Source: a bacterium
GTDB lineage: Bacteria > Bacteroidota > Ignavibacteria > Kapaibacteriales > UBA2268
Direction: 5' to 3'
NCBI GenBank assembly: GCA_030431515.1
Contig: JAUIIX010000009.1
Location: 27,047-91,046 of the forward strand
DNA: 64,000 bases
Positions 24,537 through 34,021 of this stretch are shown here, in pieces (the stretch's first letter is position 1; each line of letters opens with the position of its first letter). The notes beneath the pieces were generated by a model. The model did no database searches. It saw only the letters and a list, made by a program, of their open reading frames with translations, and had not been told where the DNA came from. The translations under genes and the position numbers were made by a program.

Positions 24537-27161
24537 TTGAAATTAATAATAATAATATTTTTTATTTTCAATTCTATCTATGTGTATTCTCAGATAGATA
24601 CTTCTCTTGTTATTAAAACTGAAAACCAAATCATTAGTGATACCTTGAATTTGGATAATGTGCTAAGTGATACTTTAAAAACTCCTTCAAAAAAATCTTC
24701 TTCTGGCTTAGATACAATTATTGAAATGAAATCTTTAGATACAATTTCCCTTAATCTTAAAAGCAAAAGAATGAGATTGAAAAATGAATCTGTGATTAAT
24801 ATGGGTGGTAGAAATCTCGAAGCAGATGAAATCATAGTAAGGTTTAGTGAAAGCACCTTAGAAGCATTAAGTGGAACAGATTCACTCGGAAATGAATTTG
24901 GCTATCCTAAATTAGTTGAAAAAGGTGAAGAGTATTATGGTGAGCGAATTTTATATAATTATAAAACAAGTAAGGGTGTAATCTCTCAAGGAGAAACAGA
25001 GCTAAGCGAAGGTTATTATTACGGAAAGAAGATAAAACGTATTTCTCAAAATGAATTTAATATTCAAGACGGTTTTTATACACCTTGCAATGAAGAAAAT
25101 CCGAGTGCATATTTTGGCTCCTCAGAAATGAAAATGATTGGAAAAAGTAAAATATTTCTTGACCCGATTGTATTTTATGTTCAAGATATGCCGCTCTTAG
25201 TTTATCCATTTGGTTTATTTTTTAATATGCAATCAGGACGCAGGTCAGGATTTATTATTCCTCAATTTGATTTTTCATCAACAAGGGGATTAGTTTTCCA
25301 AGAGTTTGGATATTACTTTGCTGCATCTGAATATTGGGACACAAAATTAACAGCCGATTTTTATTCAAAAGGTGGATTTGTAGCAAAGTCATACTCAAGA
25401 TTCAGAAAAGGTGATGAACTAAATGGTAATGTTGATATTCAATGGGGTAAAACAAGATTTGACACCGAATCTGAAATGCAAGAAAACTACTCTGTTAATG
25501 TTTCAAATTTTAATTGGGCAATAACACCCGAAGATAAAATAAGTGGGAATTTAATCTATAAAACTCAAGACTTTAATAGAAGAACTGTATCTAATTTAGC
25601 TCAGCGTGTTACTCAAAATGCAAATTCTAATTTATCTTATGCAAAAAATAGTTTGTTAGTTACAGGTGATAATCTATCGGTAAACTATTCAAGAAACCAA
25701 CAATTAATTACCGGTGAATTTGACCAAACTCCAAGAGTAGAATATAACTTACCAAATAAATCTTTATTCAAATTATACAATCAAGACTTTAACTTTTCTT
25801 ATGGAGTTAGGGGAGAACTGTATCAGAAAAAGACAAGAGATATAAGTTCATTTATTGAAGATGAAGTAACAAACTATGATACTACATTTAATACAAATGA
25901 AAAATACTATGTATATCATAATCCAAGAATTAGCTATAATGTTCCTAAATTTTGGAATTTAAGTTTACAACCATCAGTAAATTTCGGAATGAATAATTTT
26001 GGAAGGAAAATAGAGAAATACTATGACCCAATAGACGATGAAGTAAAGGAAAATGAAATTCAAGGATTTTTCTCAGAATATTGGTGGTCAACAGGTGCAA
26101 GATTACAAACTCGATTATATGGTATTACTCAAGCAGAGTTTTTAAGGAAGATAAATGTAAAAGGTGCAAGACACACTATAGAACCATCAATCTCTTACAA
26201 TTACCGTCCAGACCAATCGCAATCAAGTTTTTATGACACATATATTGATAAAGATACTAACGAAATAATGTACAGAGTGTTTGAAAAAGATGGAGGTGGT
26301 GGTTCATCATCTAATAGAGCTTCTCAAAATTTATCATATAACCTGAACAATAAATTTGAAATAAAAGTAGATAAAGGAGATTCAGTTGATGCAGAAAACC
26401 TTGAATTGTTAAACTTTAATTTAAATGGTTCTTATGATTTTGAGAGAGATTCATTAAAATTTTCAGATATTAGAGCAAATTTTAATACTCCCGTATTAGA
26501 GTTTTTAAATTTTTCTGGTAATATAGTATTTGGATTATATGATTCAGACCCTGTTTTTAATACTACTACTAATCAGATAACATCATACCGTAAAGTAGAT
26601 AGATCACTCTACGAGGCAGGAAAAGGAATAGCCAAAGTAGAGTCATTTGATATTGGTATAGGAACTTCATTCTCTGATAAAGGAATATCATTAAATCAAA
26701 GACAAGATCAGAATAATCAATCAATTACTGATTCTACAAGAAAAAAATTAGGTGGAAGGATTTTTAATAATCAAACTAATAACTTTGAAGACTTTGATGT
26801 TTTTGGCGATAACACTCCGGGATATGCACCAATTGATTTTGAATGGAATGTAAATATAAATGTAAACTATTCAAATAATAGGAGTAATCCATTAAATATT
26901 ACAGAAACATTTAGAACACAAATCACTATTGATTTAAAACTAACAGAAACTATGAAATTAGCAGGTGGAATCAATTATGATTTTATCAATAAAGAACTTA
27001 ATGCACCGCAGATTAGAGTTAGCAAAGATTTAGGTTGTTGGGATATGTCTCTTAATTGGACTCCTATTGGTATTCATAGAAGTTTATTTTTCCGTATTGG
27101 CTTAAAAGCATCACAACTAAAAGACTTCCAATACCTATTACGTGAAAGTAATATTTATTAA
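24537..27161 (+). CDS. lptD: LPS-assembly protein LptD-like outer-membrane translocon
   Basis: LptD inserts LPS into the outer leaflet. The 874-residue protein starts at TTG 24537, which gives the signal peptide MKLIIIIFFIFNSIYVYSQ. An OstA-like N-terminal part (about 80-200; EADEIIVRFSESTLEALSG, YYYGKKIKRIS) is followed by the DGFYTPCNEENP loop with its cysteine, and the LptD segment LVYPFGLFFNMQSGRRSGFIIPQF, then a long beta-barrel. It is directly preceded by a lipoprotein gene. An LptE was not recognised. This indicates an LPS-bearing outer membrane. Confidence 0.9.
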   Translation: MKLIIIIFFIFNSIYVYSQIDTSLVIKTENQIISDTLNLDNVLSDTLKTPSKKSSSGLDTIIEMKSLDTISLNLKSKRMRLKNESVINMGGRNLEADEIIVRFSESTLEALSGTDSLGNEFGYPKLVEKGEEYYGERILYNYKTSKGVISQGETELSEGYYYGKKIKRISQNEFNIQDGFYTPCNEENPSAYFGSSEMKMIGKSKIFLDPIVFYVQDMPLLVYPFGLFFNMQSGRRSGFIIPQFDFSSTRGLVFQEFGYYFAASEYWDTKLTADFYSKGGFVAKSYSRFRKGDELNGNVDIQWGKTRFDTESEMQENYSVNVSNFNWAITPEDKISGNLIYKTQDFNRRTVSNLAQRVTQNANSNLSYAKNSLLVTGDNLSVNYSRNQQLITGEFDQTPRVEYNLPNKSLFKLYNQDFNFSYGVRGELYQKKTRDISSFIEDEVTNYDTTFNTNEKYYVYHNPRISYNVPKFWNLSLQPSVNFGMNNFGRKIEKYYDPIDDEVKENEIQGFFSEYWWSTGARLQTRLYGITQAEFLRKINVKGARHTIEPSISYNYRPDQSQSSFYDTYIDKDTNEIMYRVFEKDGGGGSSSNRASQNLSYNLNNKFEIKVDKGDSVDAENLELLNFNLNGSYDFERDSLKFSDIRANFNTPVLEFLNFSGNIVFGLYDSDPVFNTTTNQITSYRKVDRSLYEAGKGIAKVESFDIGIGTSFSDKGISLNQRQDQNNQSITDSTRKKLGGRIFNNQTNNFEDFDVFGDNTPGYAPIDFEWNVNINVNYSNNRSNPLNITETFRTQITIDLKLTETMKLAGGINYDFINKELNAPQIRVSKDLGCWDMSLNWTPIGIHRSLFFRIGLKASQLKDFQYLLRESNIY

Positions 27162-27229
27162 TTTATTTTATTTTTTATAAATCCTTTTTTAAATTGCAAA
27201 ATCTCAAATTAAAATTTAAAGGAATTATA

Positions 27230-27784
27230 ATGGACAACCCAGCTCAAACAATGATAGACAATTTGGCTAAAAATACAGGAAAAACAATTCACGAATGGGT
27301 TGAAATTGTTAAGAATGAAAATTTTGAGAAACATGGCCAGATAATAAAATTTTTAAAAGAAAAACATAATTTTACTCATGGATTTGCTAATTTAGTTGCT
27401 CATAAAGCAAGAGAGTCGGACTCTGCTTCTGTAGAGAATAAAGAAGATTTGGTAGAAAAGCAATATAAAGGTAAAGAAAATCTAAGAGAAATCTATAATA
27501 TATTGTTAAAAGAGATTTTGAAATTTGGAGATGATATTGAAGTAGCTCCAAAGAATGCTTCTGTAAGTTTAAGAAGAAAAAAGCAATTTGCTTTACTTCA
27601 ACCAGCAACTAAAACTCGATTTGAAATAGGGTTAAATGTAAAAAATGTTGAAAATGAAGGTATCTTAGAATATGTGAAGAGTAAAAATTCAATGTGTTCA
27701 CATAAAATTAAAATTATGGATAAAAAAGAAATAACAGACGAAGTATATAGTTGGATTAAAAAAGCATATCAAGATGCAGGATAA
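27230..27784 (+). CDS. DUF4287 / DUF5655 domain protein
   Basis: I start at ATG 27230, preceded by AAAGGAATTATA; the upstream in-frame TTG at 27194 is unlikely. The 184-residue protein has an N-terminal DUF4287 helical domain (MIDNLAKNTGKTIHEWVEIVKNENF, KHGQIIKFLKEKHNFTHGFANLV in pieces) and a C-terminal DUF5655 domain (FGDDIEVAPKNASVSLRRKKQFALL). The pairing is common, but no function is known. It lies 68 bases after lptD and ends in a shared bidirectional terminator with hpd. Confidence 0.8.
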   Translation: MDNPAQTMIDNLAKNTGKTIHEWVEIVKNENFEKHGQIIKFLKEKHNFTHGFANLVAHKARESDSASVENKEDLVEKQYKGKENLREIYNILLKEILKFGDDIEVAPKNASVSLRRKKQFALLQPATKTRFEIGLNVKNVENEGILEYVKSKNSMCSHKIKIMDKKEITDEVYSWIKKAYQDAG

Positions 27785-27786
27785 AA

Positions 27787-27816
27787 AAAATGGCTGTCTA
27801 TTTAGACAGCCATTTT
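27787..27816. terminator. Bidirectional terminator between DUF4287 gene and hpd
   Basis: AAAATGGCTGTC and GACAGCCATTTT form a 12-bp perfect stem. A T-rich tract follows on both strands. It serves two convergent genes. Confidence 0.85.
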
Positions 27817-27835
27817 ATTTAATATTAGCTTAAAA

Positions 27836-28999
27836 CTATTTATCTAAGTTACCACGTTTAGCTTGGTCAACTTCAATAGCTTCGAATAAAGCTTGGAAAT
27901 TACCTTGCCCAAATCCAGAAGCTCCTTTTCTTCTTTGTATTATTTCATAAAAGAAAGTGGGTCTGTCACCGATAGGTTTTGTAAATATCTGAAGTAAATA
28001 ACCTTTACCTTCAACATCAATCAAGATGTTGTTTTTTTGTAATTCTTTAATATCTTCAGTTAATCCAAAATCTTTGCTTGCTATATCTTCATAGTAAGAG
28101 TTTGGTGGTGGGTCTAAAAATTCAACGCCATTCTTTCTTAAATTAGACACTGTAGTAATAATATCAGTAGTTAGTATAGCAATGTGTTGAATACCAGATC
28201 CATGATATTGCATAATATATTCTTCAATCTGACTTCTTTTCAATCCATCATAAGGTTCGTTAATTGGATTCTTTATAATATCATCTTTAGAACGAACTAC
28301 TTTAGAAATTAATGCAGAATATTGAGTTGAAATATCACCAGGTCCAAAATCTACGAAAGTTTCAAAATCTAAAGATTTATTAATATAACTTGCCCAGTAG
28401 TCCATTTCATTAATATTTACATTACCAACAATATGATCAATACCTTTTAAGCCAGTATCATTTCTTTCAATATTCCAATCAAAATGTGGTTTTTCAAAAC
28501 CAGGTTGAAACAATCCTTTGTAATTATCATAATTAACAAAATTTATTTCACAGTCATCATATAGTCTGATTGCAGCCATATCAACATAACCGTCCTTATC
28601 TTCTAATTTATAAGGATCTTTAACTGGAATTGCACCATTTTTTAATGCTTTCGCATAAGTTACTTCTACATTATCAACTTCTACTGTCCATCTTTTAACA
28701 CCATCACCATGTCTATTTAAAAAACTATGAATATCATAAGTTTCAGGTTGAAGTGCAGAAGTTATAACAATTTTAAAGTTTGGATTTGATTCAGACGCTA
28801 ATAAGAAAGACATTCTGTCTCTATGACCAGTTTCTGGTCCTTTATAAGCAACTATGTCCAATCCCATAGCTTTAGCATGCCAATAGGCAAACATTTTTCC
28901 AGCACCAGAGTAGAATTCAATGAAGTCATACCCTCTTATTCCCATTGTGTTATTATGAATTTTGGTTGGAACACCACCATAACAAATTCCCATTTCCAT
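27836..28999 (-). CDS. hpd: 4-hydroxyphenylpyruvate dioxygenase
   Basis: HPPD converts 4-hydroxyphenylpyruvate to homogentisate, the second step of aerobic tyrosine breakdown. I start at ATG 28999, where AAAGGAG precedes MEMGICYGGVPTK; an upstream frame from 29059 adds non-family residues. The 387-residue protein has the two vicinal-oxygen-chelate halves. The iron ligands are the His in GIDHIVGNV, the His in GIQHIAILT, and a Glu in FFYEIIQRRKGASGFGQGNF. The presence of hpd implies oxygen is used at least at times. No hmgA or fahA is in the window. Confidence 0.95.
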   Translation of the reverse strand: MEMGICYGGVPTKIHNNTMGIRGYDFIEFYSGAGKMFAYWHAKAMGLDIVAYKGPETGHRDRMSFLLASESNPNFKIVITSALQPETYDIHSFLNRHGDGVKRWTVEVDNVEVTYAKALKNGAIPVKDPYKLEDKDGYVDMAAIRLYDDCEINFVNYDNYKGLFQPGFEKPHFDWNIERNDTGLKGIDHIVGNVNINEMDYWASYINKSLDFETFVDFGPGDISTQYSALISKVVRSKDDIIKNPINEPYDGLKRSQIEEYIMQYHGSGIQHIAILTTDIITTVSNLRKNGVEFLDPPPNSYYEDIASKDFGLTEDIKELQKNNILIDVEGKGYLLQIFTKPIGDRPTFFYEIIQRRKGASGFGQGNFQALFEAIEVDQAKRGNLDK

Positions 29000-29028
29000 A
29001 ATTTTTCTCCTTTGATAATATATTTTTA

Positions 29029-29060
29029 CAAATTTACGAAATGCAAAATTGTAAAGCAAA
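29029..29060 (-). promoter_or_regulatory. Promoter of hpd
   Basis: On the minus strand TTTG is followed after 20 bases by TAAATTTG, matching TAnnTTTG with the expected spacing. The -7 box lies 29 bases before the Shine-Dalgarno-supported start. Confidence 0.6.
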
Positions 29061-29094
29061 ACTTATAGATACTTATTATTTAATTTTTTATTAT

Positions 29095-29102
29095 TAAATT
29101 TG
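29095..29102 (+). promoter_or_regulatory. Candidate -7 box of the multi-PAS kinase gene
   Basis: TAAATTTG lies on the plus strand 28 bases before the ATG of the kinase. It is divergent from the hpd promoter. Confidence 0.45.
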
Positions 29103-29130
29103 TGTAAAAAATCAATAAAATATTAAAAAA

Positions 29131-32100
29131 ATGCAAAATAAGAATATTGAAGAGCTGATATCAAAGAACCTTGAACTAAAAGCTATACTAAAAACTAATC
29201 CTGATTTAATTTTTGTTTTAGATAATGACAGTAATTTTTTAGAGGTATATACAAATACTCCTGATTTATTATTTATGCCTATTGAAGAATTTATAGGTAA
29301 AAATCTAAGTATAATCATACCACCTGATATATACGATATCATTAAAACCAAAATAGAAGATGCTAAAAATAGCTCAACTTTACAAGTTGCTAAATATGAT
29401 TTGATGATTTTAGACAAAAAATCATATTTCGAAGCAAGAATTCTTTCATTTGAAGGAGATAAATTAATTTGTATAATTAGAGACATAACAGAAGAAGAAA
29501 ATTTAAGAATTCAATTAGAAGAAAGAAGTAAATTATTAGATTCGATAACTAAAGCCAGCCCTTTTTATATATATGTATATGATTTTATTAATAATGAATT
29601 TATTTTTAACAATGTAGATTTTTCTGATTATTTTCATGTTGATGATGAAATTTTAGATATATTTGAAGTATATAGAAGATTATTTCATAAGGATGATTTA
29701 AATAAATTTTTAGAAAATCGAAAAAGATTATTAGAAAAAAATACGGATGATACATATTCAACAGAAGTCAGAGTATTAGATAAAGAAAATAATTTTATTT
29801 GGAATAGAATAACTAATAAAATATTTGAACGAGATGAAAATAATAATCCAACTAAATTATTAGGAATTATTGAAAATATTGAAAAGCAAAAAGAAAATGA
29901 ATCAAAGATAATTGAAAGTAGTTTATTTATTAATAATGTCTTATCTATATCACCTGTTTTCATTGGTATATTTGATAATAATAGTTTGAAATTATCATAT
30001 ATTAATAAAAGGATAGAAGATAGACTGTCTTTCAACTTACAAGAAATCAATGAGTTTGAAAAATCTTTCTTTTCTTTGATAAATGAAGATGATAAAGAAG
30101 AAGTTTTAAATAGTATTATTGATTTATTAAGTTCGAATAAAGATAAAAGCGTAAATGTTGAATTTAGGATAAAAGATAAAAGCGGTAAATTTATTTGGCT
30201 ACAATCAACATTCAGTATATTTGAGAAAAATGCAGACTCAACCAAAATTGTCGGTGTTGGTATTGAAATCAGCGAACAAAAAGAAAATGAGTTAAAAATT
30301 CAAGACCTTGAAAAAAGATGGCAATTTGCAATTGAAGGTAGTGGAGATGGTGTTTGGGATTGGAATACAAAAACTAATGAAGTATTCTTTTCTAAAATGT
30401 GGAAATCTATGATTGGCTTTGAAGATCATGAATTAAAAAATGAATTTGAAGAATGGAATAATAGGATTCACCCAGACGACAAAGAAGAAGTATTTTCTAA
30501 ATTAAATGATTATTTTGAAGGGAAACAAGATGTATATGTTTCACAAAATAGGTTGTTATGCAAAGATGGTACATATAAATGGATATTAGCAAGAGGTCAA
30601 ATAATTGAAAGAGATGAAGAAGGAAATCCATTAAGGATTATTGGTACTCATACTGATATTAATGAATTATTATTAACTCAAGAGAAGTTAATTAATAGTG
30701 AAAAAAGATTCAAAAATATTATTGATGCTGCTGGTGAATATATCTGGGAAGCCGATGAATTTAGTCGTTATACTTTTGTTTCTGATAGGTTTTATAAGTT
30801 GTTAGGTTATACTAAAGAAGAAGTAATTGGTAAGTCACCTTATGACTTTATGATTGATGAAGATAAAAGGAAATTACAAAGACAATTCTTTTCAATTAGA
30901 AGATCTAAATCAAAATTTAAAGATATTTCATTCAAAATTAGAAGAAAAGATGGACAATTTGTTCAACACTCAATAAATGGAAGACCATTATTAGATTCTA
31001 ACGACGAAATCTTTGCTTATATTGGAGTTGGGGCAGATATTACTGAAAGAGTTGAACGAGAAATGGAATTAGTAAAAACTCAACAAAAATTAAGTAGTAT
31101 ATTAAATGAAATCAATGATGTTATTTCATCAGTTTCATTACCAGATATGAATTATATTTATATTTCTCCTTCAGCTGAATTATTATTTGGTTACTCAACT
31201 GATGAATGGTTTAAAAATTCAAATTTATGGAAAGAAGTAATTTATAAAGACGATAAATATATAATAGATAAAATAGATAAATTACTCCAAGAAAATGGAA
31301 ATTTTAAAGATATTGTTTATAGGATAGTTACTAAACATGGTGAATTAAAATGGGTGAATAGTTCAGGAAGTATAATAAAAGGTAAAAATGGTGAAAGCGA
31401 TAGAATTGATGGAATTGTAAAAGACATAACTAAACAAAAAATTCAAGAAAATGAAATACGTTATCGTGAATCTATATTTAACTCATTCGTTACTTTAGCT
31501 CCCTATGGAATAGCACTAACAGATCTCAAAACCGGTAAATTTATCGAAATTAATGATAAAATATTAGAACCAACTGGCTATACAAAAGTAGAATTTTTAA
31601 ATCTTAGTTATTGGGATTTAACTCCAAAAAAATATGAAGAACAAGAAAGAATTCAATTAGATGATTTGAACAAAAAGGGATCCTATGGACCTTATCAAAA
31701 AGAGTATATTAGAAAAGATGGTACTACTTATCCTGTTTTACTAAATGGAATTAGAATTAAAGATAACAATAATGTTGATTTAATTTGGAGTATAGTTGAA
31801 GATATTTCTGATAGAGTTGAAAAAGAAAAAGAAATCAAAGAAAAAAATAATAGATTAGAACTCGCTGAGAAAACTGCAAAATTAGGGAATTGGGTAGTTG
31901 ATTTAGTAAATGGAACTGTAACTTGGTCTGATGAAACAAAAAGAATCCACGAAGTTGATATGGATTTTGTACCTGACATTGAAACAGGTATTAATTTTTA
32001 TGCACCCGAAGTAAGAGATCATGTTACTAATGTAATTACTGAAGCAATTAAAACAGGTAAAGGTTGGGAATTTGAATTACCTTTAATCACTGCTAAAAAT

Positions 32101-33966
32101 AACAGAGTCTGGGTTAATGCTATAGCTGAAGTATTGCAAGAAAATGGAGTTACAACTAAAATTTTTGGTACTTTTCAAGACATAACCGATAGAATTAGAT
32201 TACAAGAAGAAAGGGATAGTATTTTTAATATGTCTTTAGATATGATTTCAGTTTGTGGGACTGATGCATACTTTAAGCAATTAAATGATGCTTGGTCAGA
32301 AACCTTAGAATATTCGATAGATGAGATAAAAGCTAAACCACTTTGGAATTTTATACATCCAGATGATATTAATAGAACTCAAGAAGCATTTATTAATGTT
32401 ATGAATGAACCAGTGTTAAATTTTGAGAATAGATATATTACAAAATCAGGCAAAATTGTTTGGTTATCGTGGAATGCTCAATCTAATCCAGATGATATGT
32501 TAATATATTCAATTACAAGAAATGTGACGACTGCGAAGGAAAGAGAGCGGGAACTAAAGTTAGCAAGAATAGCTGCTGAAGAAGCAAATAAGACTAAGAG
32601 TGTCTTTTTAGCTAATATGAGCCATGAAATAAGAACACCAATGAACTCAATTTTAGGATTTGGTGAAATATTGTTAAATCGTCTTGAAAACAAAGAAAAT
32701 GTAGAGTATGTTAGTTCAATGATGTCGGCAGGTAAAACTTTATTAACTCTTATAAATGATATTTTAGATTTATCTAAAATAGAAGCAGGAAAATTAAATT
32801 TAGAGTTAAAAGATACCAATGTTAAAACAATGATAAAAGAGCTAAGTAATATGTTTTCAATACTAGCTTCAAAAAAACATTTAACATTTAAATATTTAAT
32901 CGACGATGCTTTTCCAAAAGTATTAGAAGTAGATGAAATAAGAATTAGACAAATACTATTAAATTTAATAGGGAATGCAATAAAATTTACTGATAAGGGT
33001 GGGATAGAGATAGTTCTAAAGCATAAAATCAACAAGAATGATTTAGTAGATTTAGAAATATCTGTAATTGATACAGGAATTGGCGTTAAAGAAAGCAATT
33101 TGAATCTTATTTTTGAAGAATTTAAACAACAAGATGATCAATCAACTCGAAAATATGGTGGAACTGGTTTAGGATTGTCTATTTCTAAAAAACTAGCAAA
33201 TATGATGAATGGTGAAATTAAAGTAAAAAGTGAATTAGGAAAAGGATCTGAATTTACTTTATTACTATCTAATTTAAAATATAAAGCAGAGGAACAATTT
33301 AAAATTCAAAATGCTTATAATATCACATTCATTAATTCTAAATTATTAATAGTTGATGATAATGAATTGAATTTATTACTTCTTGAAACAATACTAAAGC
33401 AAATTGGAATATTAAATTATGATAAGGCATATACAGGAAAAGAAGCTATCAGTTTCATGGAAAAAAATACTTATGATTTAGTGCTGATGGATATTCAAAT
33501 GCCTGAAATGGATGGAATAGAGGCAACTCAGATTATAAAAAATGATATGAAAATCAATACTCCAATTATTGCATTATCTGCATTAGCTATGAGTCATAAT
33601 ATTGAAGACAATGCAAAGTATTTTGATGATTATCTAACCAAACCAATTGAATTAAAAGTAGCATTAGAAGTTTTAAAAAAATATTTAGAATATGAAATAA
33701 GTGAAGTTAGCAAAGCAAGCAAAAGCATAAAAGGTTTTGTATCACTTGAAGATATTAATTTTATAAAAAATAATCTCAAATTAGATTTGAATAATGTGAT
33801 TGATACAATGCAAATTAATGAAGTGAATGAAATTGCAAATGAGATTCTTCAAATTGGTAAAGAGGCAAATAATAATAATATCATTGAATTTGCTAATACA
33901 TTGTTTGAATATTCAGATAGTTTTGATATAGAGATGATTACTAAGCATTTAGAATTATTAATATAA
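29131..33966 (+). CDS. Soluble hybrid sensor histidine kinase with nine PAS domains and a receiver
   Basis: This 1611-residue protein has no predictable membrane segment. I count nine successive PAS/PAC units (about 10-125, 130-255, 265-385, 390-510, 520-640, 650-765, 775-895, 905-1025, 1030-1150). The units end in typical PAC phrases such as GTHTDINE, GVGADITERV and GTFQDITDRI. Then come a HisKA helix with His1165 (NMSHEIRTPMNSILGF), a HATPase_c domain (N-box, DTGIGV, GTGLGLSISKKLA) and a receiver with phospho-acceptor Asp1454 (LVLMDIQMPEMDG). About 100 helical C-terminal residues follow with no visible Hpt histidine motif. The signal and output are unknown. Confidence 0.93.
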   Translation: MQNKNIEELISKNLELKAILKTNPDLIFVLDNDSNFLEVYTNTPDLLFMPIEEFIGKNLSIIIPPDIYDIIKTKIEDAKNSSTLQVAKYDLMILDKKSYFEARILSFEGDKLICIIRDITEEENLRIQLEERSKLLDSITKASPFYIYVYDFINNEFIFNNVDFSDYFHVDDEILDIFEVYRRLFHKDDLNKFLENRKRLLEKNTDDTYSTEVRVLDKENNFIWNRITNKIFERDENNNPTKLLGIIENIEKQKENESKIIESSLFINNVLSISPVFIGIFDNNSLKLSYINKRIEDRLSFNLQEINEFEKSFFSLINEDDKEEVLNSIIDLLSSNKDKSVNVEFRIKDKSGKFIWLQSTFSIFEKNADSTKIVGVGIEISEQKENELKIQDLEKRWQFAIEGSGDGVWDWNTKTNEVFFSKMWKSMIGFEDHELKNEFEEWNNRIHPDDKEEVFSKLNDYFEGKQDVYVSQNRLLCKDGTYKWILARGQIIERDEEGNPLRIIGTHTDINELLLTQEKLINSEKRFKNIIDAAGEYIWEADEFSRYTFVSDRFYKLLGYTKEEVIGKSPYDFMIDEDKRKLQRQFFSIRRSKSKFKDISFKIRRKDGQFVQHSINGRPLLDSNDEIFAYIGVGADITERVEREMELVKTQQKLSSILNEINDVISSVSLPDMNYIYISPSAELLFGYSTDEWFKNSNLWKEVIYKDDKYIIDKIDKLLQENGNFKDIVYRIVTKHGELKWVNSSGSIIKGKNGESDRIDGIVKDITKQKIQENEIRYRESIFNSFVTLAPYGIALTDLKTGKFIEINDKILEPTGYTKVEFLNLSYWDLTPKKYEEQERIQLDDLNKKGSYGPYQKEYIRKDGTTYPVLLNGIRIKDNNNVDLIWSIVEDISDRVEKEKEIKEKNNRLELAEKTAKLGNWVVDLVNGTVTWSDETKRIHEVDMDFVPDIETGINFYAPEVRDHVTNVITEAIKTGKGWEFELPLITAKNNRVWVNAIAEVLQENGVTTKIFGTFQDITDRIRLQEERDSIFNMSLDMISVCGTDAYFKQLNDAWSETLEYSIDEIKAKPLWNFIHPDDINRTQEAFINVMNEPVLNFENRYITKSGKIVWLSWNAQSNPDDMLIYSITRNVTTAKERERELKLARIAAEEANKTKSVFLANMSHEIRTPMNSILGFGEILLNRLENKENVEYVSSMMSAGKTLLTLINDILDLSKIEAGKLNLELKDTNVKTMIKELSNMFSILASKKHLTFKYLIDDAFPKVLEVDEIRIRQILLNLIGNAIKFTDKGGIEIVLKHKINKNDLVDLEISVIDTGIGVKESNLNLIFEEFKQQDDQSTRKYGGTGLGLSISKKLANMMNGEIKVKSELGKGSEFTLLLSNLKYKAEEQFKIQNAYNITFINSKLLIVDDNELNLLLLETILKQIGILNYDKAYTGKEAISFMEKNTYDLVLMDIQMPEMDGIEATQIIKNDMKINTPIIALSALAMSHNIEDNAKYFDDYLTKPIELKVALEVLKKYLEYEISEVSKASKSIKGFVSLEDINFIKNNLKLDLNNVIDTMQINEVNEIANEILQIGKEANNNNIIEFANTLFEYSDSFDIEMITKHLELLI

Positions 33967-33969
33967 AAA

Positions 33970-33997
33970 AAAAGGAATTACTTATGTAATTCCTTTT
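33970..33997. terminator. Bidirectional terminator between multi-PAS kinase and susD
   Basis: AAAAGGAATTAC pairs with GTAATTCCTTTT around a TTAT loop, with A/T tracts on each side. It serves two convergent genes. Confidence 0.8.
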
Positions 33998-34021
33998 TTA
34001 TTTTCATCCAAAGAATATAAA

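Noticed and set aside
29000..29059. N-terminal extension of hpd
   Set aside because: Covers the promoter and Shine-Dalgarno; residues do not fit the family.
29685..30245. 186-codon minus-strand frame inside the multi-PAS kinase
   Set aside because: Antisense shadow of the PAS region with no independent support.
32478..33098. 206-codon minus-strand frame inside the multi-PAS kinase
   Set aside because: Antisense shadow of the kinase catalytic region, Ser/Phe-rich, no ribosome site.
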